From Sorangium cellulosum So ce56 (GTDB lineage Bacteria > Myxococcota_A > Polyangia > Polyangiales > Polyangiaceae), in NCBI RefSeq assembly GCF_000067165.1, contig NC_010162.1, forward strand, positions 5,290,501 through 5,354,500: a DNA stretch of 64,000 nucleotides, written 5' to 3'. The notes beneath the pieces are model-generated. The model was not told the DNA's origin and searched no databases. It was given only the letters and a program-made list of their open reading frames with translations. Positions within the stretch are counted from its first letter, which is position 1. Each line of letters starts with the position of its first letter. The position numbers and the translations under genes are program-made. Of this stretch, positions 50,749 to 59,805 are shown piece after piece.

Positions 50749-51823
50749 TGCCGGCGAGCGCCTGTTTGATCTCGCCGAGCGCCTTCAGCTGACTGAACAG
50801 CTGGACGTCTCCGAGCGAGGCGCCGCCCGTGAGGATCTGCCGGATCCGATCGATCTCCGCGGCGAGCGCCTCCACGCCGACGCCGAGCGCGCCGACGCGG
50901 CGGCGGTCCGGGTGCTCCCGAAAGAAGGCCTCGAGCACCGGCTGCACGATTCCCTCGAGGATCGCCGCCTGATCCTGGTTGTTCCAGATGTGCTTGAGCA
51001 CGAAGAAGTCGCTCGCGTCGGTCGTCTGGCGGCCATCGAGGTAAGCGCTCGCCGCGAAGAGCTTGAGCATCTTCACGACACGACGATCCGAGAGCGATAT
51101 CCCTTCGGCGCGGATCTGGAACACCAGCCCCTTGTAAGCCGACAGGAACGCATCGCCGAAGTTCATCCGCGCGCCGAACCCTCGGCCGAGCTCGGCGAGC
51201 TCGCGCGCCGCGACGAGCGGGCGAAGCGGCTCGCCGGCCATGTGCCGGATCTCCTGCTGGATGCCGCGCTGGAGCAGCTCGCTGAAGTGGTAGGCGTCGA
51301 GGTTGTCGGACTGCACCCGCAGGAGGAAGCGGTCGAAGATCGCGGTCAGCGTCTCGTCGCCGGGGACCTCGTTCGAAGCGGCGAAGACGCTGATGAGCGG
51401 GCAGCGGAGCACCTGGCCGCCGCTCGCGAACTTGCGCTCGTTCAGCAGCGTGAGCAGCGCGTTCAGGATGGCGCTGTTCGACTTGAAGACCTCGTCGAGG
51501 AAGACGATCTCCGCCTCGGGGAGCATCCCCGAGGTGTTCCGGCGGTAGACGCCCTCGCGAAAAGCACCGATGTCGACCGGGCCGAAGATCTCGTTCGGCT
51601 CGGTGAAGCGCGTGAGCAGGTACTCGAAGTACCGGGCCTGCATCAGCTCGGCGAGCGTGCGGATGAGCGCGCTCTTCGCGGTCCCCGGCGGGCCGAGGAG
51701 CACGCAGTGCTCGCCCGCGACGACCGCGATCATGAGCAGGCGGATGATCTCGTCCTTGCCTAGGAACTGCCGCTCGAGGCTATGGGCAAGCAGGCGCAGG
51801 CGCTCGTGGAGCGGAGCGGACAT
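50660..51823 (-). CDS. RavA-type MoxR AAA+ ATPase
   Basis: The 387-residue protein has Walker A GPPGTAKSAL, Walker B IVFLDEVFKSNSAILNALLT, sensor AASNE, and the long helical insert region typical of the RavA branch, with a C-terminal discoidal-like domain. RavA in E. coli works with the VWA protein ViaA to assist respiratory and metal-cofactor enzymes. No ViaA or other VWA protein is nearby: the upstream neighbour is tRNA-Gly and the downstream one is convergent. The start at 51823 is preferred over further upstream frames, which are Arg-rich. Its promoter region holds three 12-bp repeats at 51913-51948. Confidence 0.88.
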   Translation of the reverse strand: MSAPLHERLRLLAHSLERQFLGKDEIIRLLMIAVVAGEHCVLLGPPGTAKSALIRTLAELMQARYFEYLLTRFTEPNEIFGPVDIGAFREGVYRRNTSGMLPEAEIVFLDEVFKSNSAILNALLTLLNERKFASGGQVLRCPLISVFAASNEVPGDETLTAIFDRFLLRVQSDNLDAYHFSELLQRGIQQEIRHMAGEPLRPLVAARELAELGRGFGARMNFGDAFLSAYKGLVFQIRAEGISLSDRRVVKMLKLFAASAYLDGRQTTDASDFFVLKHIWNNQDQAAILEGIVQPVLEAFFREHPDRRRVGALGVGVEALAAEIDRIRQILTGGASLGDVQLFSQLKALGEIKQALAGINDARARELEARVSQLLEASFRSGRFAQI

Positions 51824-51912
51824 GAGGCGAATCCTCGTATCACAGGCCCGCCGCCTGGCGCACCGTTCGGCGCATCGCCCCGTGCGTTCCCACGACGCCA
51901 GCGCGCCGAGCG

Positions 51913-51948
51913 GTTGAGCAAAACGTTGAGCAAAACGTTGAACAAAAC
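51913..51948. repeat. Three 12-bp direct repeats upstream of MoxR gene
   Basis: The unit gttgagcaaaac occurs at 51913 and 51925 and as gttgaacaaaac at 51937, in direct succession. They are AT-rich compared with the surroundings and give AACGTT palindromes at the joints. They lie about 90 bp before the MoxR start and immediately after the tRNA terminator. Confidence 0.85.
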
Positions 51949-51951
51949 ACA

Positions 51952-51976
51952 GAGGCCGGTGGGTCACACCGGCCTC
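51952..51976 (-). terminator. Intrinsic terminator of tRNA-Gly
   Basis: On the minus strand the 10-bp perfect stem GAGGCCGGTG / CACCGGCCTC with a 5-base loop is followed by the T-rich stretch TGTGTTTTGTT. It lies 34 bases after the tRNA 3' end. Confidence 0.8.
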
Positions 51977-52010
51977 GCAGGGTCTGCTCGCTGCCGCAGA
52001 GCCTATGTCG

Positions 52011-52085
<75 letters not shown>

Positions 52086-52473
52086 AGATGTCAATCACTT
52101 AATTCAAGAAACCACTTCTAAAGGCGTTTGTCGGAAAAATCCTGATTCGCGCCGGGTCATCACCGGAGGTTCGCTCCGTCGATGCGTGGCGGATGAGTAC
52201 CAATCGGCGTGGTGGGAGTCAAGCTCTCAACAACAAAACCTCAAAACTTCCGTCGCCGGCAGGTTGCACGGCCGCTCTGGTCGAGTATTGTGTGGCCATT
52301 GCGAGCGAGGGGGCTCGCCAAGCAGCACCGCGAACGGTGCCGCTCACAAAAGCCTTCGCGTTCGCGACAGCGGCACCGTGTGGGGGGCTCTTACATCATA
52401 AGGGTGCCCGCCACTCGGCGCGCTCTTGGTTGGCCTGGGTCGACCAGGCAGGTCCTTTGGACTTGGGGGGAGC
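52086..52473. other. Gap between tRNA-Gly and FHA regulator gene
   Basis: 388 bp without a supported gene. It is slightly AT-richer at 52090-52260. A small stable hairpin gcaccg-cgaa-cggtgc lies at 52325-52340. It holds the promoters of the tRNA (minus) and the regulator (plus). No known ncRNA fold is recognised. Confidence 0.5.
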
Positions 52474-53727
52474 ATGAACGAACAGACTGCTTTGCGAGTG
52501 GACGTTGCGGAGACAACGGCGCCGGTCCTCCAGAAAGAGTACCGGTCCGGAGTCCACGCCAAGCGACAGGATGACGACGGCGGGTGGGGGCTCGTCCTGA
52601 TCGGGCTCGACGCTCCGCCGCGGATCGTGAGCCTCATGGACGGCGCCGTGATCGGCAGCGCCGCGCGCGACGGGCGCATCGAGGGCCAGGGGATCGCGCC
52701 GGAGCACGCGAAGATCAGCGTCCGTTCGGACGGTTGCTACATCGAGGACATGGACACCCACGACGGCACGTGGGTGAACGGCGTCCGCGCCCGGCGCATC
52801 GGCGTGATGCACGGCGACGTGGTGCGCCTCGGGCATCAGCTCGGGGTCTTCGTCGAGCGGCACCTCGCGCTGTACGACGGCGCGCCGTCTCGGCTCGGGC
52901 CGCTGGTGTTCGGCTCGAAGCAGCGCAAGGACTGGATCGACCCGGTGATGAAGCTCGTGCAGTCGGGCTCCAGCGTCTGCATCGAGGGCGCGCCCGGGGT
53001 CGGGAAGCGGACGCTGGCTCGCCTCGCCGCAGCGGTGCGCGAGGGCCTGGGTGAGACGCTGGTCATCGACGGCAGCGCCGAGACGAAGCCGGCCATTCCG
53101 CCGGGCGCGCGACCGATGACATGGCTCGTCCTCGACGCCGATCGCCTGCCGCGCCCGCAGCAGCTGGAGATCGCGCACTCGGTCGGCCGCTCGAACGGCG
53201 TCAGCATCATCGCGACGACCGGACAGCCGCTCGACCGTGCCGCCGGCGACGGGCGCGTGGCGCCGTGGTTCGCTTCGCTCTTCTCCGGCAAGCGGATCAC
53301 GATCCCGACGCTCGAGATGCGGCGCGAGGACGTGCCGCTCATCGTGCGCGACATCGCGGAGCGCAACGCGATCGGCCTCGACCGCTTCACCCCGCAGCTC
53401 CTGGAGGCGCTCGTCCGCGCCGGCTGGCCGGGCGGCGTCCCGCAGCTCGAGTCCGCCATCGTGACCGCAGCCCAGGCTGCGCCGGACGGTCCGCTCTCCG
53501 TCACGCCGATCGCGGGATCGCTCGCGCGCGGCCCGCGGGTGAAGCCGAACCTCCCGCCCGCGACGGATCCTTCGCTCGCGCGCGCCCGCCTCGAGGACGC
53601 CCTCGCCCGGGCCAACGGCTCCGTCGCGTCGGCTGCGCGTGCCCTGGGCATGTCGCGGCAGGCGATCTACCGCGAGGCCGACCGGCTCGGCCTCGACATC
53701 GCGCGCCGCAGGGTCCCGCGCGGCTGA
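52474..53727 (+). CDS. FHA-AAA+-Fis-HTH regulator without sigma-54 contact loop
   Basis: The 417 residues hold an FHA domain (about 50-126: IGSAARDGRI, EHAKI, GTWVNGVRARR), a small AAA+ domain with Walker A GAPGVGKRT (K178) and a Walker B-like WLVLDADRL, and a C-terminal Fis-type helix-turn-helix (about 375-410: ANGSVASAARALGMSRQAIY). The GAFTGA loop used by enhancer-binding proteins to drive sigma-54 polymerase is absent, and the AAA domain is short. It is thus probably a phospho-dependent DNA binder or repressor. A GGGGGGAGC sequence precedes the ATG. FHA suggests that a Ser/Thr kinase acts on its partner. Confidence 0.85.
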   Translation: MNEQTALRVDVAETTAPVLQKEYRSGVHAKRQDDDGGWGLVLIGLDAPPRIVSLMDGAVIGSAARDGRIEGQGIAPEHAKISVRSDGCYIEDMDTHDGTWVNGVRARRIGVMHGDVVRLGHQLGVFVERHLALYDGAPSRLGPLVFGSKQRKDWIDPVMKLVQSGSSVCIEGAPGVGKRTLARLAAAVREGLGETLVIDGSAETKPAIPPGARPMTWLVLDADRLPRPQQLEIAHSVGRSNGVSIIATTGQPLDRAAGDGRVAPWFASLFSGKRITIPTLEMRREDVPLIVRDIAERNAIGLDRFTPQLLEALVRAGWPGGVPQLESAIVTAAQAAPDGPLSVTPIAGSLARGPRVKPNLPPATDPSLARARLEDALARANGSVASAARALGMSRQAIYREADRLGLDIARRRVPRG

Positions 53728-53838
53728 GTGACGCCCGTTTCATGCCCGGGAGCCTCGCGTCGCGCCAGCGCGGGGGCTCTCGGCGCGCTCGATGACGAAG
53801 CGCCAGCGCGCGCCAGGCGGACGTAGAGGCGTGGTTCT

Positions 53839-55107
53839 TCAACCGTAAAATCCGAGAGACGTGTGGCTGACGATCGATCCCTCCTCGGGGTCGACGCACT
53901 GCTCGTAGTGCAGCATCTCGCCGCGCGACGACGGCGGGAGCGCGCGGAGCAACGTGTAGATGGGGCCGAGGCCGCAGACGCGACGGCTGGCGAGGTCCCG
54001 AGCGACGTCGACGAAGAAGCCCGGCGCGTCGATCGACGTCGCGCGCTCGATCGACGCGAGATCGCGGTCGCGCAGCGCCGTCCGCTGCCGCTCGTCCAGG
54101 GGCGCGGGATCACCGAAGCGCGGGCCGACGTGGGCGAGGTCCGCTCCTGCGATGACGAGGACGCGACCGGGGCGCTTCGCCAGGGCGTCGCGGAGCGCCC
54201 TCAGGAACGACTCGGCGCCATCGTCTTGCGCGGGGTCGCGACGCCGCGCCTGACACTCCGAGAGGCCGCAGAGGATGGGTACGATCGACGCCGCGCGGCC
54301 GCCAAGGAGGTGCCGCACGAACACGGCTTGAAACTCGATCGAGTGCTCGTTCTTGTGCAGGTACTGGTCCTCGCGCACGTCGAAGCGGCTCGCGGCCGCG
54401 AGCTCCGCGATCATCTCTCGATCCGGCTCGAGAGGACCGAGCGGCGTCGCGAACGTCTTCTCGCAGACGGCGTACGGACGGCGCATCGCGGCGTGCGACG
54501 TCCCGAGCAGAACGAAGGTGTCGACCTGCTCGAGCCCTGGGCCCGCCAGCGCCTGCTCCAGCGCGGCGTAGGCATGCCCGTAGCCCGCCGCGGCGCGCCA
54601 GAGATCCATGTGCGGCGCGCAGAGCCCGACCATGCGCGCTGGCGCGCCTTGCGACGCTGCGGCGCGCGTCGCTCCGCCCTGCGGCCGCGCGACCTGGAGG
54701 CACTTTCGCTCGATGAAGTCGGCGAGCTTCCGTCGATCGCCGTGGTACGCGCCGCCCGCGTGCGCGGCCATCCGGATCGGCGCCGCGTCGAACGATTGCA
54801 CGACGCTCCGCCGGCGCGCGTGGAATCGCGGGCTGTCGAGCATCCACGCGCGTTCCAGCTCGTCGGCCAGCTGCGACACGTGGGCGGCGTCCACGTGCTG
54901 GCCCGTCGACCGGGCGACGTCACGCGCGATCTCGTCGATCGGCCGCCTCCCGTCGAAGCGCGCGAGCACGGCAGCGCTCGCGGCGGGAACGACGACCGGA
55001 GACGGCGCGATGCCCTCGGTGTCGCGCAGCATCAACGCGCGGCCATGGCGCTCATCCTGGATGACGACGATCTCGAGGGCTCGAAGCTTCGGGCGCAGCA
55101 CCGGCAT
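53839..55107 (-). CDS. MEMO-family protein (AmmeMemoRadiSam B) with PqqD-like N-terminus
   Basis: The 422-residue protein has an N-terminal helical/winged domain at about 45-100 (FDGRRPIDEIARDVARSTGQ, ELERAWMLDSPRF) resembling PqqD-type peptide-binding domains. The MEMO domain follows, with APHMDLWRAAAGYGHAY, GTSHAAMRRPYAV, NEHSIEFQAVF, GADLAHVGPRFGDP and the C-terminal LHYEQCVDPEEGSIVSHTSL. MEMO proteins share the fold of non-haem iron dioxygenases, and the iron-binding His/Cys positions are largely kept. The usual partners, an AMMECR1 protein and a radical SAM protein, are not in the window. Divergent from the YkgJ-type gene. Function unknown. Confidence 0.9.
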   Translation of the reverse strand: MPVLRPKLRALEIVVIQDERHGRALMLRDTEGIAPSPVVVPAASAAVLARFDGRRPIDEIARDVARSTGQHVDAAHVSQLADELERAWMLDSPRFHARRRSVVQSFDAAPIRMAAHAGGAYHGDRRKLADFIERKCLQVARPQGGATRAAASQGAPARMVGLCAPHMDLWRAAAGYGHAYAALEQALAGPGLEQVDTFVLLGTSHAAMRRPYAVCEKTFATPLGPLEPDREMIAELAAASRFDVREDQYLHKNEHSIEFQAVFVRHLLGGRAASIVPILCGLSECQARRRDPAQDDGAESFLRALRDALAKRPGRVLVIAGADLAHVGPRFGDPAPLDERQRTALRDRDLASIERATSIDAPGFFVDVARDLASRRVCGLGPIYTLLRALPPSSRGEMLHYEQCVDPEEGSIVSHTSLGFYG

Positions 55108-55407
55108 CCAGCGCGAGAATAGCGCGTGCGCGCCCGCCGCCCAGCGCGCGGCCTCGCGCGCATCCGGGAACAGCGCCGACGCCCCCGCAGTCGCAGCGGC
55201 AGCTCGCTCCAGAACGGACGGCGCTGGTGCCCTGCGTCAGAGCGCCCGTCAGGATGGCGGATTGCTGCTTCGCAGCGGCGCCGCGTGGCACTAGGGTCGC
55301 GGCTCGAAGCTCCGCCCTGCTCCGCCCCCCTCCCCACCCTTCCCCTTGCATCGCGGCCGCTTCGGGCTGGCAGTACGTCGGATCATCACGAGAGCGCCTC
55401 CGAACGC
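55108..55407. other. Divergent region between MEMO and YkgJ-type genes
   Basis: 300 bp with promoters for both directions. Open frames here (one runs into the YkgJ-type gene from 55126) are Arg/Ser-rich and unconvincing. No repeat or RNA gene was seen. Confidence 0.5.
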
Positions 55408-56010
55408 ATGCGTCGAACCACGCCCCTCGATCCACCCGTCCGTGAAGCCGATCTGCTCACCGAGCTCTCGGCCGTGTACCGCGAGGCGGAAGAGGTCTTC
55501 AGCGGCTGGACGTGCGAGGCCTCGACCGAGTGCTGTCGGTTCGGCATCACGGGCCGCGAACCGTACGTGACGTCCGTCGAGCTCGCTGCCGTCCGGCGCG
55601 CGATCGCGGCGCGCGGGGGCCGCCGGGCGCTCGAGGGGATCGTGCGAGCGGGCGGGGCGGCAGCGCCCGAGCCGGGCATATCCGCCAGCGGCCCGAGCCG
55701 GCGACGCGCGCTGCCGCAGGCGTCGGAGCGGCGGTGCCCGATGCTCACCGACGCCGGCCGCTGCGCCATCTACGCCGCGAGGCCGCTCGGATGCCGCACG
55801 TTCTTTTGTGATCGCGCCTCCGCTGGATCCCCGGTCCGCCACCACGATGTGACCCGGCTCGTCCGCAAGGTGCAGGAGATCGCCGCGCGACACGAGCCGG
55901 GCGGCGACCTCGGCCGTCCGCTCACCCGCGCCCTGTCGGAGGCCGGACCGAGCGCCGCGGGCGCGCCGCCCAGGACGAGCAGCGCGGCGCGCGCTCGCCG
56001 CGGCCGCTGA
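55408..56010 (+). CDS. YkgJ-type Cys-cluster protein
   Basis: A 200-residue protein with the Cys pattern of the YkgJ zinc/iron-chelating family: GWTCEASTECCRFG early, then RRCPMLTDAGRCAIYAARPLGCRTFFCDR. These eight cysteines probably bind a metal or Fe-S cluster. The ATG at 55408 was chosen because the upstream extension is unlike the family. An Arg/Ala-rich insert and tail are specific to this copy. Function unknown. It runs towards rel, ending 10 bp before its stop. Confidence 0.82.
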   Translation: MRRTTPLDPPVREADLLTELSAVYREAEEVFSGWTCEASTECCRFGITGREPYVTSVELAAVRRAIAARGGRRALEGIVRAGGAAAPEPGISASGPSRRRALPQASERRCPMLTDAGRCAIYAARPLGCRTFFCDRASAGSPVRHHDVTRLVRKVQEIAARHEPGGDLGRPLTRALSEAGPSAAGAPPRTSSAARARRGR

Positions 56011-56020
56011 GGCGCGCCGC

Positions 56021-58195
56021 TCAGGTCCGCTCGACGGCCATCACGCCGGGGATCCGCTGCAGCCGCCGGATCACGCTCTTCAGCTGCGCGAGGTCGGAGC
56101 ACAGGAACGTGAACGTGTTCATCGCCCGACCGTCGTCGCCCGCGCGACAGGTCGCCTCGCTGATGTTGATGCCCTGCTCGTGGAACGTGTGGCCGACCGT
56201 CGCGAGGATGCCCGGCCGGTTCGCCGTCATCACCTTGATCTGCACGGGGCGGTTGATCTTCGCGCGCGAATCCCAGGAGATCTCCACGCGGCGCTCCGGG
56301 TCCGTGTCGAACGCCTTGGCGCAGTTGCGGCGGTGGACGGTGATGCCGCGGCCGCGCGTGATGAAGCCGACGATCTCGTCGCCTGGGAGCGGGTTACAGC
56401 ACTTCGTGTAGCGGACGAGGACGTCGTCGATGCCGTTCAGCCGGATGCCGTGGCTGTCGCGCCCGGTGACCTTGCGGACGAGCGACTCGATGCGCCCCTC
56501 CTTGATCGACTCGGGCGGCGGGGTCGGCGTGCCCTTCTCGTTCTCCTTGGGCGTGGGCGCGAGGAACTCGCACACCGCGCGGACGCTCACCTTGCCATAG
56601 CCGACCGCGATGAAGAGCTCGTCGGCCGAGGTGACCCCGAAGCGATCCATGACCTTTCGCAGCTCGCCCTCGTGCTTCGTGAGGCGACTCAGGCTCATGC
56701 TGCGCTGGTGCATCTCCTTCTCGAGGAGCTCACGACCGAGCTTGAGCGACTTCTCCCTCTGCTCCGTGCGCAGGAAGTTGCGGATCTTCGAGCGCGCGCG
56801 GCTGGTCGAGACGTAATCGAGCCAGTCCTTCGAAGGGTGCTGGCTCGGGTTCGTCATCACCTCCACCACGTCGCCGTTCCGGAGCTTCGATCGGAGCGGG
56901 ACGATGGCGCCGTTGACCCGCGCCCCCGAGCAGTGCTCGCCGACCTGCGTGTGGATCGCGTACGCGAAATCGATGGGCGTCGAGCCGCGGGGGAAGACGC
57001 GCACGTCGCCCTTCGGCGTGAAGACGTACACCTCGTCCTGGAACAGATCGACCTTGACGCTCTCCAGGAACTCGGCCGGATCCTTGAGCTCCTTCTGGAA
57101 CTCCATCAGCTGGCGGAGCCAGCCGAACCGCGCGGCGTCCTTCGGGTCGATGCCGCCGGAGTTGTTCTCCTTGTACTTCCAGTGCGCCGCGATGCCCTGC
57201 TCCGCGACGCGGTGCATCTCGTGGGTGCGGATCTGGATCTCGATCCGCTCGCGCCCGGGTCCGATCACCGTCGTGTGCAGCGACTGGTACATGTTCGGCT
57301 TGGGCAGCGCGACGTAGTCCTTGAAGCGGCCGGGGACCGGGGTCCACTGCGAGTGGATCACGCCGAGCGTCGCGTAGCAGTCGGCCACCGACTCGACGAG
57401 GACGCGGAACGCGATGACGTCATAGACCTGATCGAAATCGCACTGCTGCGCCTGCATCTTGCGCCAGATCGAGTAGAGGTGCTTCGCTCGGCCGGTGACG
57501 TCGACCGCGAAGCCCTGCTCCGCGAGCTTGCCCGCGAGCACCTTCGAGACCTCGTGGATGTACTTGTCCCGCTCCTTCGCGGTCGTCTTGACCTTCTGCG
57601 AGAGGTCCGACCAGGCTTCCGGCTCGATGTACCTGAACGACAGGTCCTCGAGCTCGCTCTTGAAGCGCGCGATGCCGAGGCGGTTCGCGAGCGGCGCGTA
57701 GATCTCCATCGTCTCCCGGGCGATCCGGTCCTGCGCCTCGGGCTTCATGAACTCGAGCGTCCGCATGTTGTCGAGGCGGTCGCACAGCTTCACGAGGAGC
57801 ACGCGGATGTCCCGCGCCATCGCCACCAGCATCTTCCGGAAGTTCTCGGCTTGCCGATCTTCCTTGGAAGCGAAGTTGATCTTCGAGAGCTTCGTCACGC
57901 CGTCGACGAGGAACGCCACCTCCTGGCCGAAGCTGTTCTCGATGTCGGTGGTCGTCGCGAGCGTGTCCTCGACTACATCGTGCAAGAGCCCGGCGCAGAC
58001 GCTCGCCGTGTCCAGCTTGAGCTCGGTGATGATCGCGGCGACGCTCGCCGGGTGGGAAAAGTAAGGGTCGCCGCTCTTGCGGGTCTGCCCCTTGTGAGCA
58101 TCAGAGCTGTAGGCGTAGGCCCGGGCGATGAGATCGACGTCTGCTGCCGGCTGATAGGTCCGGACGCGATCGACAAGCTCCGTCAACGTCAGCAT
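56021..58195 (-). CDS. Bifunctional (p)ppGpp synthetase/hydrolase
   Basis: The 724-residue protein has an intact HD hydrolase domain (H48, HD at 72-73 in GLLHDVVEDT), the synthetase domain with AKHLYSIWRKMQ, YDVIAFRVLV, and LHTTVIGPGRERIEIQIRTH, a TGS domain (VYVFTPKGDVRVFPRGSTPI), a zinc-finger-like middle with the KCCNPLPGDEIVGF motif, and a C-terminal ACT domain (TANRPGILATVGHTFHEQGI). All parts are conserved, so it is a long bifunctional Rel. It controls the stringent response. It is divergent from hemW, with 281 bp between them. Confidence 0.97.
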   Translation of the reverse strand: MLTLTELVDRVRTYQPAADVDLIARAYAYSSDAHKGQTRKSGDPYFSHPASVAAIITELKLDTASVCAGLLHDVVEDTLATTTDIENSFGQEVAFLVDGVTKLSKINFASKEDRQAENFRKMLVAMARDIRVLLVKLCDRLDNMRTLEFMKPEAQDRIARETMEIYAPLANRLGIARFKSELEDLSFRYIEPEAWSDLSQKVKTTAKERDKYIHEVSKVLAGKLAEQGFAVDVTGRAKHLYSIWRKMQAQQCDFDQVYDVIAFRVLVESVADCYATLGVIHSQWTPVPGRFKDYVALPKPNMYQSLHTTVIGPGRERIEIQIRTHEMHRVAEQGIAAHWKYKENNSGGIDPKDAARFGWLRQLMEFQKELKDPAEFLESVKVDLFQDEVYVFTPKGDVRVFPRGSTPIDFAYAIHTQVGEHCSGARVNGAIVPLRSKLRNGDVVEVMTNPSQHPSKDWLDYVSTSRARSKIRNFLRTEQREKSLKLGRELLEKEMHQRSMSLSRLTKHEGELRKVMDRFGVTSADELFIAVGYGKVSVRAVCEFLAPTPKENEKGTPTPPPESIKEGRIESLVRKVTGRDSHGIRLNGIDDVLVRYTKCCNPLPGDEIVGFITRGRGITVHRRNCAKAFDTDPERRVEISWDSRAKINRPVQIKVMTANRPGILATVGHTFHEQGINISEATCRAGDDGRAMNTFTFLCSDLAQLKSVIRRLQRIPGVMAVERT

Positions 58196-58350
58196 GAAGA
58201 GTTCGGTGGGCGCAATGCGCCCCCTCCCTTTCGCACGCTAACACCGCGATCTAGACCCCGCAATTGTGTCACCATGCGCGGCGCGCGCGCGTGTGCAGAG
58301 CAAGGTGCCCAGGCGCGTTGCCCGGCGCAGGGCACGCGCGCTCCGCCGCG

Positions 58351-58413
58351 CGTCCTCGTCGTCATCCACGCCATCCGCGTCATCCACGCCATCCACGCCG
58401 TCCTCGTCCTCAC
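58351..58413. repeat. Seven degenerate 9-bp tandem units
   Basis: Units such as cgtcatcca, cgccatccg, cgccatcca and cgccgtcct follow at exactly 9-bp period between rel and hemW. Two further 9-bp tracts (38009-38062 and 47466-47537) are in this window. Confidence 0.8.
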
Positions 58414-58476
58414 CTCGGTTCATCTCGGAGTTTCCGCTTCGCCCGCTTGCGTCGGGTCGAATGTTGTCGCGGATTC

Positions 58477-59724
58477 ATGAAAACCATGGAGCCGATCACC
58501 GTCTACGTCCACTTCCCCTGGTGCCTCAAGAAGTGTCCCTACTGCGACTTCGTGTCTTTCGCGAAGGCGCGGGAGGCCATCGACCACCGCGGCTATGCCG
58601 ACGCCGTGCTGGCCGAGCTCCGGAAGCGGGAGGAGGTGCTGGGCGAGCGCGAGCTCCGGAGCATCTTCTTCGGCGGCGGGACGCCGTCCCTGTGGGAGCC
58701 GGACGAGATGGGCAGGGTGCTGTCGGCCGTCACTGCGGCCGCCGGCCGGCGCTCGCCGGACCTCGAGGTGACCGTGGAGTGCAACCCGACCTCGCTCGAT
58801 GAGCAGCGGGCCCGAGCGTTTCGAGCGATCGGAGTGAACCGGCTCAGCGTCGGAGTTCAGGGCCTCGACGTCGAGCGCCTCCGGTTCCTCGGGCGCCTGC
58901 ACGACCCCGACGGCGGGCTCGGCGCGCTCTCGGCGGCGCTCCGGTCCGGGATGCCGCGCGTGAGCGGCGATCTCATCTACGGTGTCGCGGTCGGAACGGT
59001 CGAGGCCGCGCGGGAGCAACGCCCCGAGCAGGCCGCCGCCGAGGCGCGCGCCGTGGCCTCGACGGGGGTGACGCATATCTCGGCGTACAGCCTGACGGTC
59101 GAGCCCGGCACCTCGTTCGGAGAGCTCGCGCGGCGCGGTCGCCTGCCGCTCGCCGGCGACGATGGCGTCGCGGACACGTTCTTCGCCATCGACGAGGCCC
59201 TCGAGGCCGAGGGGCTCGCCCATTACGAGGTGTCGAACTACGCGAGGCCAGGCGACGAGGCGCGCCACAACCTGGGTTACTGGCAAGGCATCGACTACAT
59301 AGGGCTCGGGTGCGCCGCCTACGGGACGGTGTCGCGCCCGGATCCGCGCTGGGGCCTGCGCTCGGCCGGCGCGGAGGGCCATGACGGAGAAGCGTCCGCG
59401 GTCCGGTACCGGAACATCGTGAGTCCGGAACGGTACATGGCGGCGATGGCCGAGGGCGGCGAGGCGATCGCCGTGGAGAGCGAGGAGCGGCTCGCCCCGG
59501 AGACGCGGCTGTCCGAGCGGATCATGCTCGGGCTGCGGCTGCGCGAGGGGCTCGATCTCGAGGCCGCCGCGGCGGCGCTCGGGGTGCCGGCGTGGCCGCC
59601 CTCGCGGCGGCGGGCCGCGGAGCGGCTCGAGCGCGCCGGCCGCCTGGAGGTGGCCGGCGGGCGGGTCCGCGTCCCGCGAGCCGCCTGGGTCTTCGCCGAC
59701 GGCATCGCGGCCGACCTGTTCTGA
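58477..59724 (+). CDS. hemW: HemW-like radical SAM protein
   Basis: A 415-residue radical SAM protein of the HemN/HemW group. The cluster motif CLKKCPYC has C16, C20 and C23. The next conserved parts are FFGGGTPSL, SVGVQGLDVERLRFLGRLHD, DLIYGV, ISAYSLTVEPGTSF and HYEVSNYARPGDEARHNLGY. The C-terminal HemW-type domain follows. HemW is thought to be a haem chaperone rather than an oxidase, although it was once called oxygen-independent coproporphyrinogen III oxidase. It starts at 58477 after a 9-bp repeat tract. It has no neighbouring haem genes. Confidence 0.94.
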   Translation: MKTMEPITVYVHFPWCLKKCPYCDFVSFAKAREAIDHRGYADAVLAELRKREEVLGERELRSIFFGGGTPSLWEPDEMGRVLSAVTAAAGRRSPDLEVTVECNPTSLDEQRARAFRAIGVNRLSVGVQGLDVERLRFLGRLHDPDGGLGALSAALRSGMPRVSGDLIYGVAVGTVEAAREQRPEQAAAEARAVASTGVTHISAYSLTVEPGTSFGELARRGRLPLAGDDGVADTFFAIDEALEAEGLAHYEVSNYARPGDEARHNLGYWQGIDYIGLGCAAYGTVSRPDPRWGLRSAGAEGHDGEASAVRYRNIVSPERYMAAMAEGGEAIAVESEERLAPETRLSERIMLGLRLREGLDLEAAAAALGVPAWPPSRRRAAERLERAGRLEVAGGRVRVPRAAWVFADGIAADLF

Positions 59725-59805
59725 AGCAGCGCCGCGAGGGCGTCACGTGGGCGCGCGGCGCCCGCGGTGGACGCCGGGCCGGGACCGCGCTCCGATGAGC
59801 GCCCC

